From Streptomyces malaysiensis subsp. samsunensis (GTDB lineage: Bacteria > Actinomycetota > Actinomycetes > Streptomycetales > Streptomycetaceae), in NCBI RefSeq assembly GCF_024519315.1, contig NZ_JANIIC010000045.1, forward strand, positions 1 through 64,000: 64,000 nt of DNA, in the 5' to 3' direction. Positions 41,658-50,534 of this stretch are shown here, piece after piece. The notes under the pieces are model-generated. The model was given only the letters and a program-made list of their open reading frames with translations, searched no databases and had not been told where the DNA came from. Within the stretch, counting starts at the first letter, position 1, and each line of letters starts with the position of its first letter. Made by a program: the position numbers and the translations under genes.

Positions 41658-43715
41658 GTGCGCCACCGCTGTTTTCGACCCGCGAGACGAAGAGTCATCG
41701 GAGCACTGAGCGCCGGCCTGCTGGCCACGGTCGGCCTGGCCCTCCCGGCCGTAGCCCAGCCGTCGCACCCCGCCGAGGTCACCACACCGGCCTCCGCCCC
41801 GGGCGCCGCGCCCGGTGACGGGCTCGCCCTCACCCCTCCGATGGGCTTCAACAACTGGAACTCCACCCACTGCCGGGCGGAGTTCAACGAGGCGATGGTC
41901 AAGGGCATCGCCGATATCTTCGTGGCGAAGGGGCTGAAGGACGCCGGGTACCAGTACGTCAATCTCGATGACTGCTGGGCGCTGCCGCAGCGCAACGCGG
42001 ACGGCAAGCTGGTCCCCGACCCGGTCCGCTTCCCCAACGGCATCAAGGCCGTCGCCGACTATGTCCATTCCAAGGGACTGAAGATCGGCATCTACACCAG
42101 CGCGGGCACCAAGACCTGCAACAGCGCCGGTTTCCCCGGGGGGCTCGGCCATGAGAAGTCCGACGCCCAGCAGTTCGCCGACTGGGGCATCGACTACCTC
42201 AAGTACGACAACTGCAATAACCAGGGCATCGACGCCAAGCAGCGCTACCGCGCCATGCGCGACGCCCTGAAGGCCGCGACCGAGACCACCGGCCGCCCCA
42301 TCGTCTACAGCATCTGCGAATGGGGCGAGAACAAGCCCTGGGAGTGGGCCGGCGAATTCGGCCAGCTGTGGCGCACGACGGGCGACATCAGCGACAGCTG
42401 GGGCAGCATGCTGTCGATCGCCAAGCAGAACCTGCCGCTCGCGCAGTACGCCGGGCCCGGCCGGTGGAACGACCCCGACATGCTGGAGGTCGGCAACGGC
42501 GGGATGACGGACACCGAGTACCGCAGCCACTTCTCGCTGTGGTCGATCATGGCCGCTCCGCTGCTGATCGGCACCGATCTGCGCAAGGCCACCGACGAGA
42601 CCTATGAGATCCTCGGCAACCACGAGGTCATCGCCGTCGATCAGGACCCGCTCGGCAAACAGGGCACCGTGGTCTCCTCCGAGGGCGGGCGCTGGGTCAT
42701 CGCAAAGGAGCTGGCGGACGGCAGCCGAGCCGTCGCGCTGTTCAACGAGACCGACCGGCCGCAGCACATCGCCACCACGGCGACCGGCGCCGGGCTGCCC
42801 GAGGCGACCGCGTACCGGCTGCGCGACCTGTGGGCGCACAAGGACTACAACACCGCCGGAGCCATCTCGGCCACCGTCCCGGCCCATGGCACCGTGCTCT
42901 ACCGGGTCTCGGCCGACGCCCGCTGGACCTCCTACCCGCCCGCCACCGAACTCGGCCTCGACGGCACGGCGCTGACCGAGGCCGGGGCCACGGAGCAGCT
43001 CGAGACCACCCTCACCGACCTCGGGCGCACCCCGGCCCAGCAGGTCTCGGTCCGGCTGACCGGCCCCGAAGGCTGGCGGATCAAGGCCGTCTCACCGACC
43101 CGGGCCGCCTCGCTGCCCACCGGTTCGAAGCTGGCCACGCGCTGGCAGGTCACCGCGCCCGCCGGTGCCGCGCCCGGCGCGTACGAGCTGACGGTCGGCG
43201 CCGACTACCGCTCGCCCGGAGGCACCAAGGCCACCGCGCGGCTGGTCTCGACGGTCCATGTGGCCGTCGCACCGCCCTCCGGACGCTCGTACGCGAGCGA
43301 TCTGTCCTGGCTGAGCGCGCTCAACGGCTGGGGCCCGGTGGAGAAGAACACCAGCGTCGGCGAGAGCGAGGCCGGTGACGGCCATCCGCTCACCATCGGC
43401 GGCACCACATACGACAAGGGCCTGGGCGTGCACGCGCCCAGCGAGGTCACGTACTACACCGGCGGCCGGTGCTCGCGCTTCGGCGCACAGGTCGGCGTGG
43501 ACGACGAGGAGGGCGCCGACGGGACCGTCGCCTTCGAGGTCTGGGCGGACGACACCAAGGTGGCGTCCACCAAGACGCTGACCAACGCCGATCCGGCCAC
43601 CGCCCTCGACGCCGCCATCGGCGGGGCGAAGTCGGTCCGGCTCGTGGTCACCGACGGCGGGGACGGGAACACCAGCGACCACGGGGACTGGGCCGACGCG
43701 GCCTTCACCTGCTGA
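41658..43715 (+). CDS. Secreted GH27 alpha-galactosidase with NPCBM domain
   Basis: 685 residues. Signal peptide to about residue 33 (LAL...PAVA). Catalytic barrel about 55-330: TPPMGFNNWNSTHC, nucleophile Asp184 in YLKYDNCNN and the acid/base region RWNDPDMLEVGNGG (Asp272/274). A C-terminal beta domain, an alpha-galactosidase-associated NEW3 region and an NPCBM (novel putative carbohydrate-binding) domain (SDLSWLSALNGWGPVEKN; KGLGVHAPSEV) follow. It cleaves terminal alpha-galactose outside the cell; products would be taken up by the divergent ABC importer. GTG start with GGAGG nine bases upstream. Confidence 0.95.
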   Translation: MRHRCFRPARRRVIGALSAGLLATVGLALPAVAQPSHPAEVTTPASAPGAAPGDGLALTPPMGFNNWNSTHCRAEFNEAMVKGIADIFVAKGLKDAGYQYVNLDDCWALPQRNADGKLVPDPVRFPNGIKAVADYVHSKGLKIGIYTSAGTKTCNSAGFPGGLGHEKSDAQQFADWGIDYLKYDNCNNQGIDAKQRYRAMRDALKAATETTGRPIVYSICEWGENKPWEWAGEFGQLWRTTGDISDSWGSMLSIAKQNLPLAQYAGPGRWNDPDMLEVGNGGMTDTEYRSHFSLWSIMAAPLLIGTDLRKATDETYEILGNHEVIAVDQDPLGKQGTVVSSEGGRWVIAKELADGSRAVALFNETDRPQHIATTATGAGLPEATAYRLRDLWAHKDYNTAGAISATVPAHGTVLYRVSADARWTSYPPATELGLDGTALTEAGATEQLETTLTDLGRTPAQQVSVRLTGPEGWRIKAVSPTRAASLPTGSKLATRWQVTAPAGAAPGAYELTVGADYRSPGGTKATARLVSTVHVAVAPPSGRSYASDLSWLSALNGWGPVEKNTSVGESEAGDGHPLTIGGTTYDKGLGVHAPSEVTYYTGGRCSRFGAQVGVDDEEGADGTVAFEVWADDTKVASTKTLTNADPATALDAAIGGAKSVRLVVTDGGDGNTSDHGDWADAAFTC

Positions 43716-43763
43716 ACCGTCCCACCCCCATGAGATCCGCCCCTTCCCGCGGCCGTCCCGGGC

Positions 43764-45356
43764 TCAGCACTCGGGCAGCCCGGGGAGGGGCGCGTCATTG
43801 TCCCCGCCCTTGACGTAGACGACACTCACATAGACATCGCGATGGCCGTTGTCGTCGTCGGTCCTGGCCCACCACACGTTCGTCCACTTGCCGTAGGTCT
43901 CCCGGCGGCCCAGGTTCTCCTGGCAGTAGAGGTAGTTGACGCCGTGCTCGAGGGTGCCGACCGGCTCGCCGCCGTGGGTGTAGGAGGTGGCGTCCCGCCA
44001 CACCTCGCAGTCGTACCGCCCGCCGCCGCTGTCATGGCAGACGGGCGCGGCGCCGGAGGGCCGGGCCGATGCCGGTCCGCCCCGGTGGCCGTCGCCGCCG
44101 TCCGGGGCGCGGGACGCGGGCGGTGAGGCCCTGTCACCCGGCCGCGCACTGCCCCGCCCCGGCGTGCCGCTCGCCCCTCCGCCGCCCGGTGAGACGGTCT
44201 CCCCGGGCCCCGCCCCTCGCCGCGGCTCCTTCGTCCCGTCCGACGCCGTGGTGTGGTCATCGCCTCCGACCAGCGCGTAGGTCACCCCGCCGCCGATGAG
44301 CACGACGGCGGCGACCGCGGCCGCGATGAGCGCTCCGCGGCGCCTGCGCCCCGCGGCCCGCGGGTCGGCGCGATCCCCCGCGCCCGGCTCGCCGCTCACC
44401 AGCGGCTCCACCTCCGGCGGCGGGCCGAAGCCCGGAGGCGGCGGGGCGGCCGCGGACCCAGCGGTCGGCGGAACGGGCGGCGGCGCCACGGCCCGTGGTG
44501 TCTCCCCGGCCGCCACCTCCGCCAGCATCCGGCGCGCCTCGGCGGCGGACGGCCGCCCCCGCGGATCCTTGTCCATCAGCGCGTACAACACGGGCGCCAG
44601 CGGCCCGGCCAGCCGCGGCTCGGGCAGCGGTTCGGTGACGATCGCGGTGAGCGTGGACCATACGGAGGTGCGGCGGAACGGCGACGAGCCCTCCACCGCC
44701 GCGTACAGCGTCATGCCCAGCGCCCAGATGTCCGAGGCCGGGCTCGGGTCCTGCCCCTGGGCGCGCTCCGGCGCGAGATAGTCCAGTGAGCCGATCAGCT
44801 CACCGCTGCGGGTCAGCTTGGTGGTCGCGCCGTCCTCGGGCGCCTCCAGACTCGCGATGCCGAAGTCCGTGAGGATGACCCGGCCCTCGCGGTCCAGCAG
44901 CACATTGCCCGGCTTCACATCCCGGTGCAGCACCCCGGCGCCATGGGCCGCGCCGAGCGCGTCCGCGATCTCGGCGCCGATCCCCGCGGCCTCCCGGGGG
45001 TCGATGGTGCCCCGCTCGTCGATCACATCGTCGAGCGAGGGCCCGTCGATCAGCTCCATGACGATGAGCGGCAGCCCGCTCTCCTCGGAGACATCGTGGA
45101 CCGTGATCACACCGGGGTGCCGGATCCGGGCCGCCGCCCGCGCCTCCCGCTGCATCCGGGTGCGCAGATCGGCCAGCTCGGCGCTGGAGGCGTCGGTGTG
45201 GGCCCGCAACACCTTGACCGCGACCTCGCGGCCGAGCACCGCGTCCACGGCCTTGCAGACCACGCCCATGCCGCCGCGGCCGAGCCGGCCCGTGACCCGA
45301 TACCGCCCGCCCAGCAGCCTGCCGGACAGATCGCCGCCCATATCCACCGGTGCCAC
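43764..45356 (-). CDS. PknB-type serine/threonine protein kinase with extracytoplasmic tail
   Basis: 530 residues. Kinase domain about 15-280: GRGGMGVVCKA loop, Lys in VAVKVLRAH, HRDVKPGNVLL catalytic loop, DFGIA and APERAQG. A Pro-rich linker, one membrane helix (GALIAAAVAAVVLIGGGVTYAL) and an outside domain with three Cys (PVCHDSGGGRYDCEVWRDAT; LYCQENLG) follow. The outer domain probably senses cell-wall state or forms disulfides. It is not PASTA-type. Target unknown. GTG start; ATG at 45341 possible. Confidence 0.93.
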   Translation of the reverse strand: MAPVDMGGDLSGRLLGGRYRVTGRLGRGGMGVVCKAVDAVLGREVAVKVLRAHTDASSAELADLRTRMQREARAAARIRHPGVITVHDVSEESGLPLIVMELIDGPSLDDVIDERGTIDPREAAGIGAEIADALGAAHGAGVLHRDVKPGNVLLDREGRVILTDFGIASLEAPEDGATTKLTRSGELIGSLDYLAPERAQGQDPSPASDIWALGMTLYAAVEGSSPFRRTSVWSTLTAIVTEPLPEPRLAGPLAPVLYALMDKDPRGRPSAAEARRMLAEVAAGETPRAVAPPPVPPTAGSAAAPPPPGFGPPPEVEPLVSGEPGAGDRADPRAAGRRRRGALIAAAVAAVVLIGGGVTYALVGGDDHTTASDGTKEPRRGAGPGETVSPGGGGASGTPGRGSARPGDRASPPASRAPDGGDGHRGGPASARPSGAAPVCHDSGGGRYDCEVWRDATSYTHGGEPVGTLEHGVNYLYCQENLGRRETYGKWTNVWWARTDDDNGHRDVYVSVVYVKGGDNDAPLPGLPEC

Positions 45357-45473
45357 CGCTCCGCTTCCCCTCGATGCGCTCCTCGGCCCCGCCTGGCCAC
45401 TGCCGGGCTCCGGGCGAACAGCTTAGGGGCAGACGGTGACAGCGGGTCAGGGACGGACGGTGAAGAGCCGGGG

Positions 45474-46451
45474 TCAGTCGCCGGTGGGATGTGTGCCCGC
45501 CGCCGGGCCGAAGCCCTCAAGACGCGCCTCCTGGGCCGCCGCGGCGGCCGCGCCCACCACGCCCGCGTCGGTGCCCATCTGCGCCGGGACGACCTCCAGC
45601 CCCTGGACGAACGACAGGGTCGCGTAGTCGCGCAGGGCGCGCCGCAGGGGCGCGAAGAGCACGTCCCCGGCGCCCGCCACCCCGCCGCCGATGACCGCCA
45701 CCTCGATCTCGACGAGCGCGGCGGTGGCGGCGATCCCGGCGGCCAGGGCCTGGGCGGCCCGTGCGAACGAGGCGCGCGCGACCGGGTCACCGGCCCGTGC
45801 CGAGGCGGCTACGGCCCGGGCGCTGGTGTCGCCGTCCGGCCCCGGGCGCCAGCCCCCGTCCAGGGCGCGGCGGGCGATGTTGGGGCCGCTGGCGATCCGC
45901 TCCACACAGCCGCGTCCGCCACAGGGGCACGGGTCGCCGTCCAGCTCCACGCTGATGTGGCCGATGTGCCCGGCGTTGCCGGTCGGGCCCGGGTGCAGCC
46001 GTCCGCCCAGGACCAGCCCTCCGCCCACGCCGGTGGAGACCACCATGCACAGCGCGCCCTTACGGCCGCGGGCCGCGCCCTGCCAGTGCTCGGCGGCCGT
46101 CATCGCGGGCCCGTCGCCGACCAGCGTCAGCGGCAGTGCGCCGGTGGTCTCCCGGACCCCGGCGACCAGCGGGAAGTCCCGCCAGCCGGGGATGTTGACG
46201 GGGCTGACGGTGCCCACGGAGGCGTCCACCGGGCCCGCGCTGCCGATGCCGACGGCGGCGGCCCGCGACCAGTGCGGTGTGGCCGCGAGCTCCTCGAGCA
46301 CGGCGGTGACCTGCCGCATCACGGTCGCGCCCGCCTCCTGGGCACGGGTGGCGCGACGGGCTCTTACGACCAGTTTTCCGCTCCCGTCCACCAGAGCGCC
46401 CGCGATCTTGGTCCCGCCGATGTCCAGTGCGGCGATGAGGTCACGTGGCAT
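45474..46451 (-). CDS. ROK-family sugar kinase
   Basis: 325 residues from the ATG at 46451. ATP motif ALDIGGTKIAGALVDG, sugar-binding region with GSAGPVD and GNAGHIGHISVE, and the zinc site CPCGGRGCVERIA. It lacks a DNA-binding domain, so it is a kinase (glucokinase-like) rather than a regulator. It is divergent from the LacI gene, which probably regulates it. A role in phosphorylating hexose released by the local glycosidase is inferred. Confidence 0.9.
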   Translation of the reverse strand: MPRDLIAALDIGGTKIAGALVDGSGKLVVRARRATRAQEAGATVMRQVTAVLEELAATPHWSRAAAVGIGSAGPVDASVGTVSPVNIPGWRDFPLVAGVRETTGALPLTLVGDGPAMTAAEHWQGAARGRKGALCMVVSTGVGGGLVLGGRLHPGPTGNAGHIGHISVELDGDPCPCGGRGCVERIASGPNIARRALDGGWRPGPDGDTSARAVAASARAGDPVARASFARAAQALAAGIAATAALVEIEVAVIGGGVAGAGDVLFAPLRRALRDYATLSFVQGLEVVPAQMGTDAGVVGAAAAAAQEARLEGFGPAAGTHPTGD

Positions 46452-46525
46452 AGGTGTCGACTCTCCTGGTGGGCATGCTGGTGGGGCATGGGCGTGTTCA
46501 GTGTGCGACAACAGTCTTCCCGGCG

Positions 46526-46553
46526 CTGACAACGTTGTCCAGCAGTTATGCTC
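46526..46553 (+). promoter_or_regulatory. LacI-type operator within a sigma-70-like promoter
   Basis: CTGACA (46526-46531) and TATGCT (46548-46553) with 16 bp spacing form a good promoter for the LacI gene. The perfect 12-bp palindrome GACAACGTTGTC (46528-46539), centred on CG as LacI-family operators are, overlaps the -35 box. Autoregulation and control of the divergent ROK kinase are likely. Confidence 0.7.
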
Positions 46554-46597
46554 GTCACTCCTTCCCCCACGACGACCAGCGACGGGACGAGCGCACT

Positions 46598-47671
46598 GTG
46601 ACCGACACCGCCCCGGGCACCGCCAGCCGCACCCCCACACGCCGTTACGGCACCCGCCCCACGATGAAGGATGTCGCCGCGCGGGCCGGGGTCGGCCTCA
46701 AAACCGTCTCCAGAGTGGTCAACGGCGAGCCGGGGGTCACCCCCGACACCGAGCGCCGCGTCCAGGAGGCCATCACCGCGCTCGGTTTCCGCCGCAACGA
46801 CAGCGCGCGCATTCTGCGCAAGGGCCGTACGGCGAGCATCGGACTGGTCCTGGAGGATCTGGCCGACCCCTTCTACGGCCCGCTGAGCCGCGCCGTGGAA
46901 GAGGTCGCCCGCGCCCATGGCGCACTGCTGATCAACGGATCCAGCGCGGAGGACCCCGACCGCGAGCAGGAGCTGGTGCTCGCGCTGTGCGCGCGCCGGG
47001 TCGACGGCCTCGTCATCATCCCGGCCGGCCATGACCACCGCTATCTCGCCCCCGAGATGGCGGCCGGGGTCGCCACCGTCTTCGTCGACCGGCCCGCGGG
47101 CCGTATCGACGCCGACGCCGTCCTCGCCGACAGCTTCGGCGGCTCGCGCGACGCCGTCGCCCATCTGATCGCCCACGGCCACCGCCGGATCGGCTTCCTC
47201 GGCGACCTGCCGGGCATCCACACCGCCGCCGAGCGGCTGCGCGGCTATCACGCGGCGATGAACGAGGCCGGGCTGCCGGTCCATGACGCCTGGGTCTCGA
47301 CCGGCCCCACCGACCCCGAGCGGGTCCGGGCCGCGGCCACCGCCATGCTGAACGCCGCCGAGCCGGTCACCGCGCTCTTCGCGGGCAACAACCGGGTCAC
47401 GGTCACGGTCGTACGGGTCCTGGCCGAGCGCCCCGCGCCCGCCGCGCCGGTGGCCCTCGTCGGCTTCGACGACTTCGAGCTCGCCGATCTGCTCTCCCCC
47501 GGGATCACCGTCATAGCCCAGGACTCGGCCCAGCTCGGCCGCACCGCCGCCGATCTGCTCTTCCGCCGCCTCGACGGGGCGGGCGGGGACCCCCGGCAGC
47601 TCGTCCTGCCGACCCGGCTGATCCCGCGCGGCTCGGGCGAACTGCCCCCGCCCGCGACGTCCACGGCCTGA
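46598..47671 (+). CDS. LacI-family transcriptional regulator
   Basis: 357 residues from the GTG at 46598. Helix-turn-helix and hinge: TMKDVAARAGVGLKTVSRVV, then NGEPGVTPDTERRVQEAI; the periplasmic-binding-protein-like ligand domain follows (SIGLVLEDLADPFYGPLSRA; VVGFDDFELADLL-type motif as LVGFDDFELADLL). Its operator overlaps its own promoter. Ligand probably a sugar linked to the neighbouring genes. Confidence 0.93.
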   Translation: MTDTAPGTASRTPTRRYGTRPTMKDVAARAGVGLKTVSRVVNGEPGVTPDTERRVQEAITALGFRRNDSARILRKGRTASIGLVLEDLADPFYGPLSRAVEEVARAHGALLINGSSAEDPDREQELVLALCARRVDGLVIIPAGHDHRYLAPEMAAGVATVFVDRPAGRIDADAVLADSFGGSRDAVAHLIAHGHRRIGFLGDLPGIHTAAERLRGYHAAMNEAGLPVHDAWVSTGPTDPERVRAAATAMLNAAEPVTALFAGNNRVTVTVVRVLAERPAPAAPVALVGFDDFELADLLSPGITVIAQDSAQLGRTAADLLFRRLDGAGGDPRQLVLPTRLIPRGSGELPPPATSTA

Positions 47672-47827
47672 CCGCCTTCCGTCATCGGCCCGACTCCCCC
47701 GCTCCCCCCTTCCGAACACCTGGTTCCGAACGCCTGAACGGCCCCGCTCCGGTTGCCCCGGTCCCCCACCGCCCCGAGGGTGGACGCGGAGGGCCCGGGG
47801 CCCGGCCGGTGGAACGAGGGAGACGCG

Positions 47828-48280
47828 ATGAGCGGGCGCCGAACGCGGACGATCTGCGCGGTGAGCCTCATGGCCGTGCTGGCGCCGGCCGCCGCCGGCT
47901 GTTCGGACGACGGGGGCGCCCCGTCGTCCGAAGTGTCCCGGGCCTCCGCCGCCATCGCCTCCGCGAGGGCGTCGGCCCAGGCCCAGCTGGACAAGATCAA
48001 GGGCGGCTCCCAGGCCAAGCGCGAGGTGAAGGCCGGCCGGGTGACCCGCGACAGCGCGGGACGGGCCCTGGCACCGCTGACCGTGACCAACGGGGGCCGG
48101 CACACGGCCGGCTACGCCGTTGAGGTCAACTTCCGCAATGCGAGCGGGGACTTGGTCGACGCCGTCCTCCTGCGCCTCACCAAGGTGCCCCCGAACAAGC
48201 CCACCAGGGCCACCGCCCGCAGCCACCGCAGGCTCACCGGCCGCATCACGGCACAGGTGGGCACGGCGGTGCGGTACTGA
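47828..48280 (+). CDS. Small lipoprotein with FxLYD-like domain
   Basis: 150 residues. Signal peptide MSGRRTRTICAVSLMAVLAP and lipobox AAAGC with Cys25, so it should be a membrane-anchored lipoprotein. The mature part is an Ig-like FxLYD-type sheet (LAPLTVTNGGRHTAGYAVEV). Unknown function. GAGGGAG lies about eight bases before the ATG. Confidence 0.8.
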   Translation: MSGRRTRTICAVSLMAVLAPAAAGCSDDGGAPSSEVSRASAAIASARASAQAQLDKIKGGSQAKREVKAGRVTRDSAGRALAPLTVTNGGRHTAGYAVEVNFRNASGDLVDAVLLRLTKVPPNKPTRATARSHRRLTGRITAQVGTAVRY

Positions 48281-48361
48281 CCGCCGGGGCTCCCGGTGCG
48301 CCGATCCGGCGCACCGGGCGAGAAGACACCGAGAGGAACAGACGCGAAAGGCGCTCAGGCC

Positions 48362-49234
48362 ATGGCACAGGTGCACCATCGGTTCGCGGACATCCAGGGT
48401 CACCGGCTGTTCTACCGTGAGGCCGGTCCCGCGGACGCCCCCGCGCTCGTCCTCCTGCACGGCTTCCCCACCAGCTCGTTCATGTTCCGCCACCTCATGC
48501 CGCGGCTGGCGGACGGCTATCACCTCATCGCCCCCGACCACCTGGGCTTCGGCTTCTCCGACGCCCCGGGCGTCGATGACTTCGACTACACCTTCGACGC
48601 CCTCACCGACCTCACCGCCGGTCTCCTCGGCCATCTCGGCCTCGACCGCTATGCCCTCTACGTCCAGGACTACGGCGCGCCCATCGGCTGGCGCCTGGCC
48701 CTGCGCGCCCCGGAAGCGGTCACCGCGATCGTGACGCAGAACGGCAACGCCTACGACGACGGTTTCGTGGAGGACTTCTGGCGACCGGTGTGGGCCTACC
48801 AGCGGGATCAGGGCCCGGAGAACGAACAGGCCATCCGCCAGGCACTCTCCTTGGACCTGATCAAGTGGCAGTACGTCACCGGAGTCCCCGACGAGAGCCT
48901 GGTCAGCCCCGACACCTGGCACCACGACTTCCAGCAGGTGTCCCGGCCCGGCAACGACCTCGTCCAGCTCAAGCTCTTCCGGGACTACGCCACCAACAGC
49001 CCCATGTACCCCCGGGTGCACGAGTACTTGCGGGCCCACCAGCCGCCCCTGCTCGCCGTATGGGGCCGGAACGACCCCATCTTCGGCCCCGCCGGCGCCC
49101 GAGCCTTCGTACGCGACAACCCGAAGGCCGAGGTGCGCCTTCTGGACGGCGGCCACTTCCTCCTCGAAACCGCCCTGGACGAGGTGGCCCCACTGATCCG
49201 GGAGTTCCTCGGCACCCGTGTGCCCGCACGCTGA
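48362..49234 (+). CDS. Alpha/beta hydrolase, haloalkane-dehalogenase/epoxide-hydrolase-like
   Basis: 290 residues. Oxyanion motif VLLHGFPTSSFMFRHLMPRL, nucleophile Asp in LYVQDYGAPIGWRLAL (Asp rather than Ser), Asp/Glu in VWGRNDPIFGPAG and catalytic His in DGGHFLLETALDE. Asp-nucleophile enzymes of this subgroup attack C-halogen or epoxide bonds by ester formation. Which of the two is not decidable here. ATG at 48362. Confidence 0.85.
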   Translation: MAQVHHRFADIQGHRLFYREAGPADAPALVLLHGFPTSSFMFRHLMPRLADGYHLIAPDHLGFGFSDAPGVDDFDYTFDALTDLTAGLLGHLGLDRYALYVQDYGAPIGWRLALRAPEAVTAIVTQNGNAYDDGFVEDFWRPVWAYQRDQGPENEQAIRQALSLDLIKWQYVTGVPDESLVSPDTWHHDFQQVSRPGNDLVQLKLFRDYATNSPMYPRVHEYLRAHQPPLLAVWGRNDPIFGPAGARAFVRDNPKAEVRLLDGGHFLLETALDEVAPLIREFLGTRVPAR

Positions 49235-49273
49235 ACCACGCGCACACCGCCGTGCCGGTCGGTCCGCGGCCGC

Positions 49274-49657
49274 TCAGGCGGCGAGCACCTTGGCCTTGGC
49301 GCGCTCGTACTCCTCGGGCGTGAGATCGCCGTGGTTCTTGAGCTCCACGAGGTGCGCGAGCTCCTCGGCCTGGCCCGTGGTGGCGGTCGTCCGCATGACC
49401 TCCCGGAAGTCCGCCTCCGCCTTCTCGGCCCGCTTCATCTCGCGCACGCCCATCTCCCGGCCACGTGCCACCAGGTAGACGAAGACGCCGAGGAAGGGCA
49501 GCACCAGGACGAAGACGGTCCAGCCCGCCTTGGCCCATCCGCTGAGCGAGTCATCGCGGAAGAGATCGGCGAGCACGCGGAACAGCAGAAACAGCCACAG
49601 GACCCACAGAAAGACCCACATCGTGGTCAGAAAAATATTCAGCAGCGGGTAGTTCAT
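49274..49657 (-). CDS. PLDc_N/SHOCT membrane protein
   Basis: 127 residues from the ATG at 49657, with GGGAGG eight bases upstream. Two membrane helices (WVFLWVLWLFLLFRVLADLF; WTVFVLVLPFLGVFVYLVA) form the PLDc_N domain, and the C-terminus is a SHOCT motif (LVELKNHGDLTPEEYERAKA). A common Streptomyces envelope-associated protein of unknown role. Confidence 0.85.
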   Translation of the reverse strand: MNYPLLNIFLTTMWVFLWVLWLFLLFRVLADLFRDDSLSGWAKAGWTVFVLVLPFLGVFVYLVARGREMGVREMKRAEKAEADFREVMRTTATTGQAEELAHLVELKNHGDLTPEEYERAKAKVLAA

Positions 49658-49833
49658 CGTCCGCCTCCCATCGGCCACGCCCGGCGCGACCGTGAGCGCC
49701 CCGCCGGGCCCCACCTCTTCAGTTTACGGCGCCGCATCCGGCGCAGCGCCGGATGCGGTGGCGGCGGCGGGTGGATAGGACTTGAGGTGCGGGAGCGTCG
49801 TCGGTCGGCGAAGGCCGGAAGGGCGGGCGAGCC

Positions 49834-50466
49834 ATGGAGCTCCAGGTTCTCCCCCTGGCCGTCACCATGATGGCGGGGCCGCAGATCGTGGCCGCCGTCA
49901 TCCTGGTGACCACGGCCCGGCCGGTACGGGTGTGCCTGGCGTTTCTGCTGGGGGTGGCGGTCGCCACGGCGGTGGGAGTCGCTCTCGCCCGGTGGATCTT
50001 CGCGCTGCTGGGGCAGTCGGTCGCACCGGGCAGCCCGTCCGATCGAGGTGCGGCCGCGACCATCGTGCAGCTGGTGCTGGTGGGGCTGCTGGCGCTGGTA
50101 GCCGTGAAGAACGTGGTGAAGCGCCGGACGGTCGAACCGCCGAAGTGGCTGGGCTCGCTCTTGGAAGCCGGTCCCCGTAAGGCGCTCACGACCGGCTTTC
50201 TGATCATCCTGTTCATGCCGTCCGACATCGCGGTCATGCTGACCGTGGGGGCGAATCTGGAGCAGCACGGGGCGGAGTGGACCGCGGCGCTGCCGTTCAT
50301 CGCCGCCACCGTGCTGATCGCGGCACTGCCGCTGCTGGTCTATCTCCTCCTCGGCGGCCGGGCGCAGCGCGCGATGCCCCGGGTCCGGGAGTGGCTCACC
50401 ACCCATAGCTGGGTGGTCAACGCCGCCGCGTGCCTGATCTTCATCGCGCTCATCCTGGCCCCCTGA
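49834..50466 (+). CDS. GAP/Sap-family integral membrane protein
   Basis: 210 residues, about six membrane helices. The N-terminal AVTMMAGPQIVAAVILVTTA and the central GPRKALTTGFLIILFMPSDI match GAP-family proteins, related to mycobacterial Sap, which helps move sulfolipid. The cargo in Streptomyces is unknown; a lipid-export role is inferred. Confidence 0.8.
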   Translation: MELQVLPLAVTMMAGPQIVAAVILVTTARPVRVCLAFLLGVAVATAVGVALARWIFALLGQSVAPGSPSDRGAAATIVQLVLVGLLALVAVKNVVKRRTVEPPKWLGSLLEAGPRKALTTGFLIILFMPSDIAVMLTVGANLEQHGAEWTAALPFIAATVLIAALPLLVYLLLGGRAQRAMPRVREWLTTHSWVVNAAACLIFIALILAP

Positions 50467-50534
50467 CGTCCTGCGAGCCGGCCCTGACGACCCATGGACG
50501 GCCCCCTGACGGCCGGGTCGGCCGACTACCGGCC

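Noticed and set aside
38321..47671. Complete sugar ABC system with its own ATPase
   Set aside because: No ATP-binding subunit gene is present in the window; it must be supplied from elsewhere (MsiK type).
46364..49156. Very long minus-strand ORF across the LacI, lipoprotein and hydrolase genes
   Set aside because: Antisense to three well-supported genes; composition typical of high-GC shadow frames.
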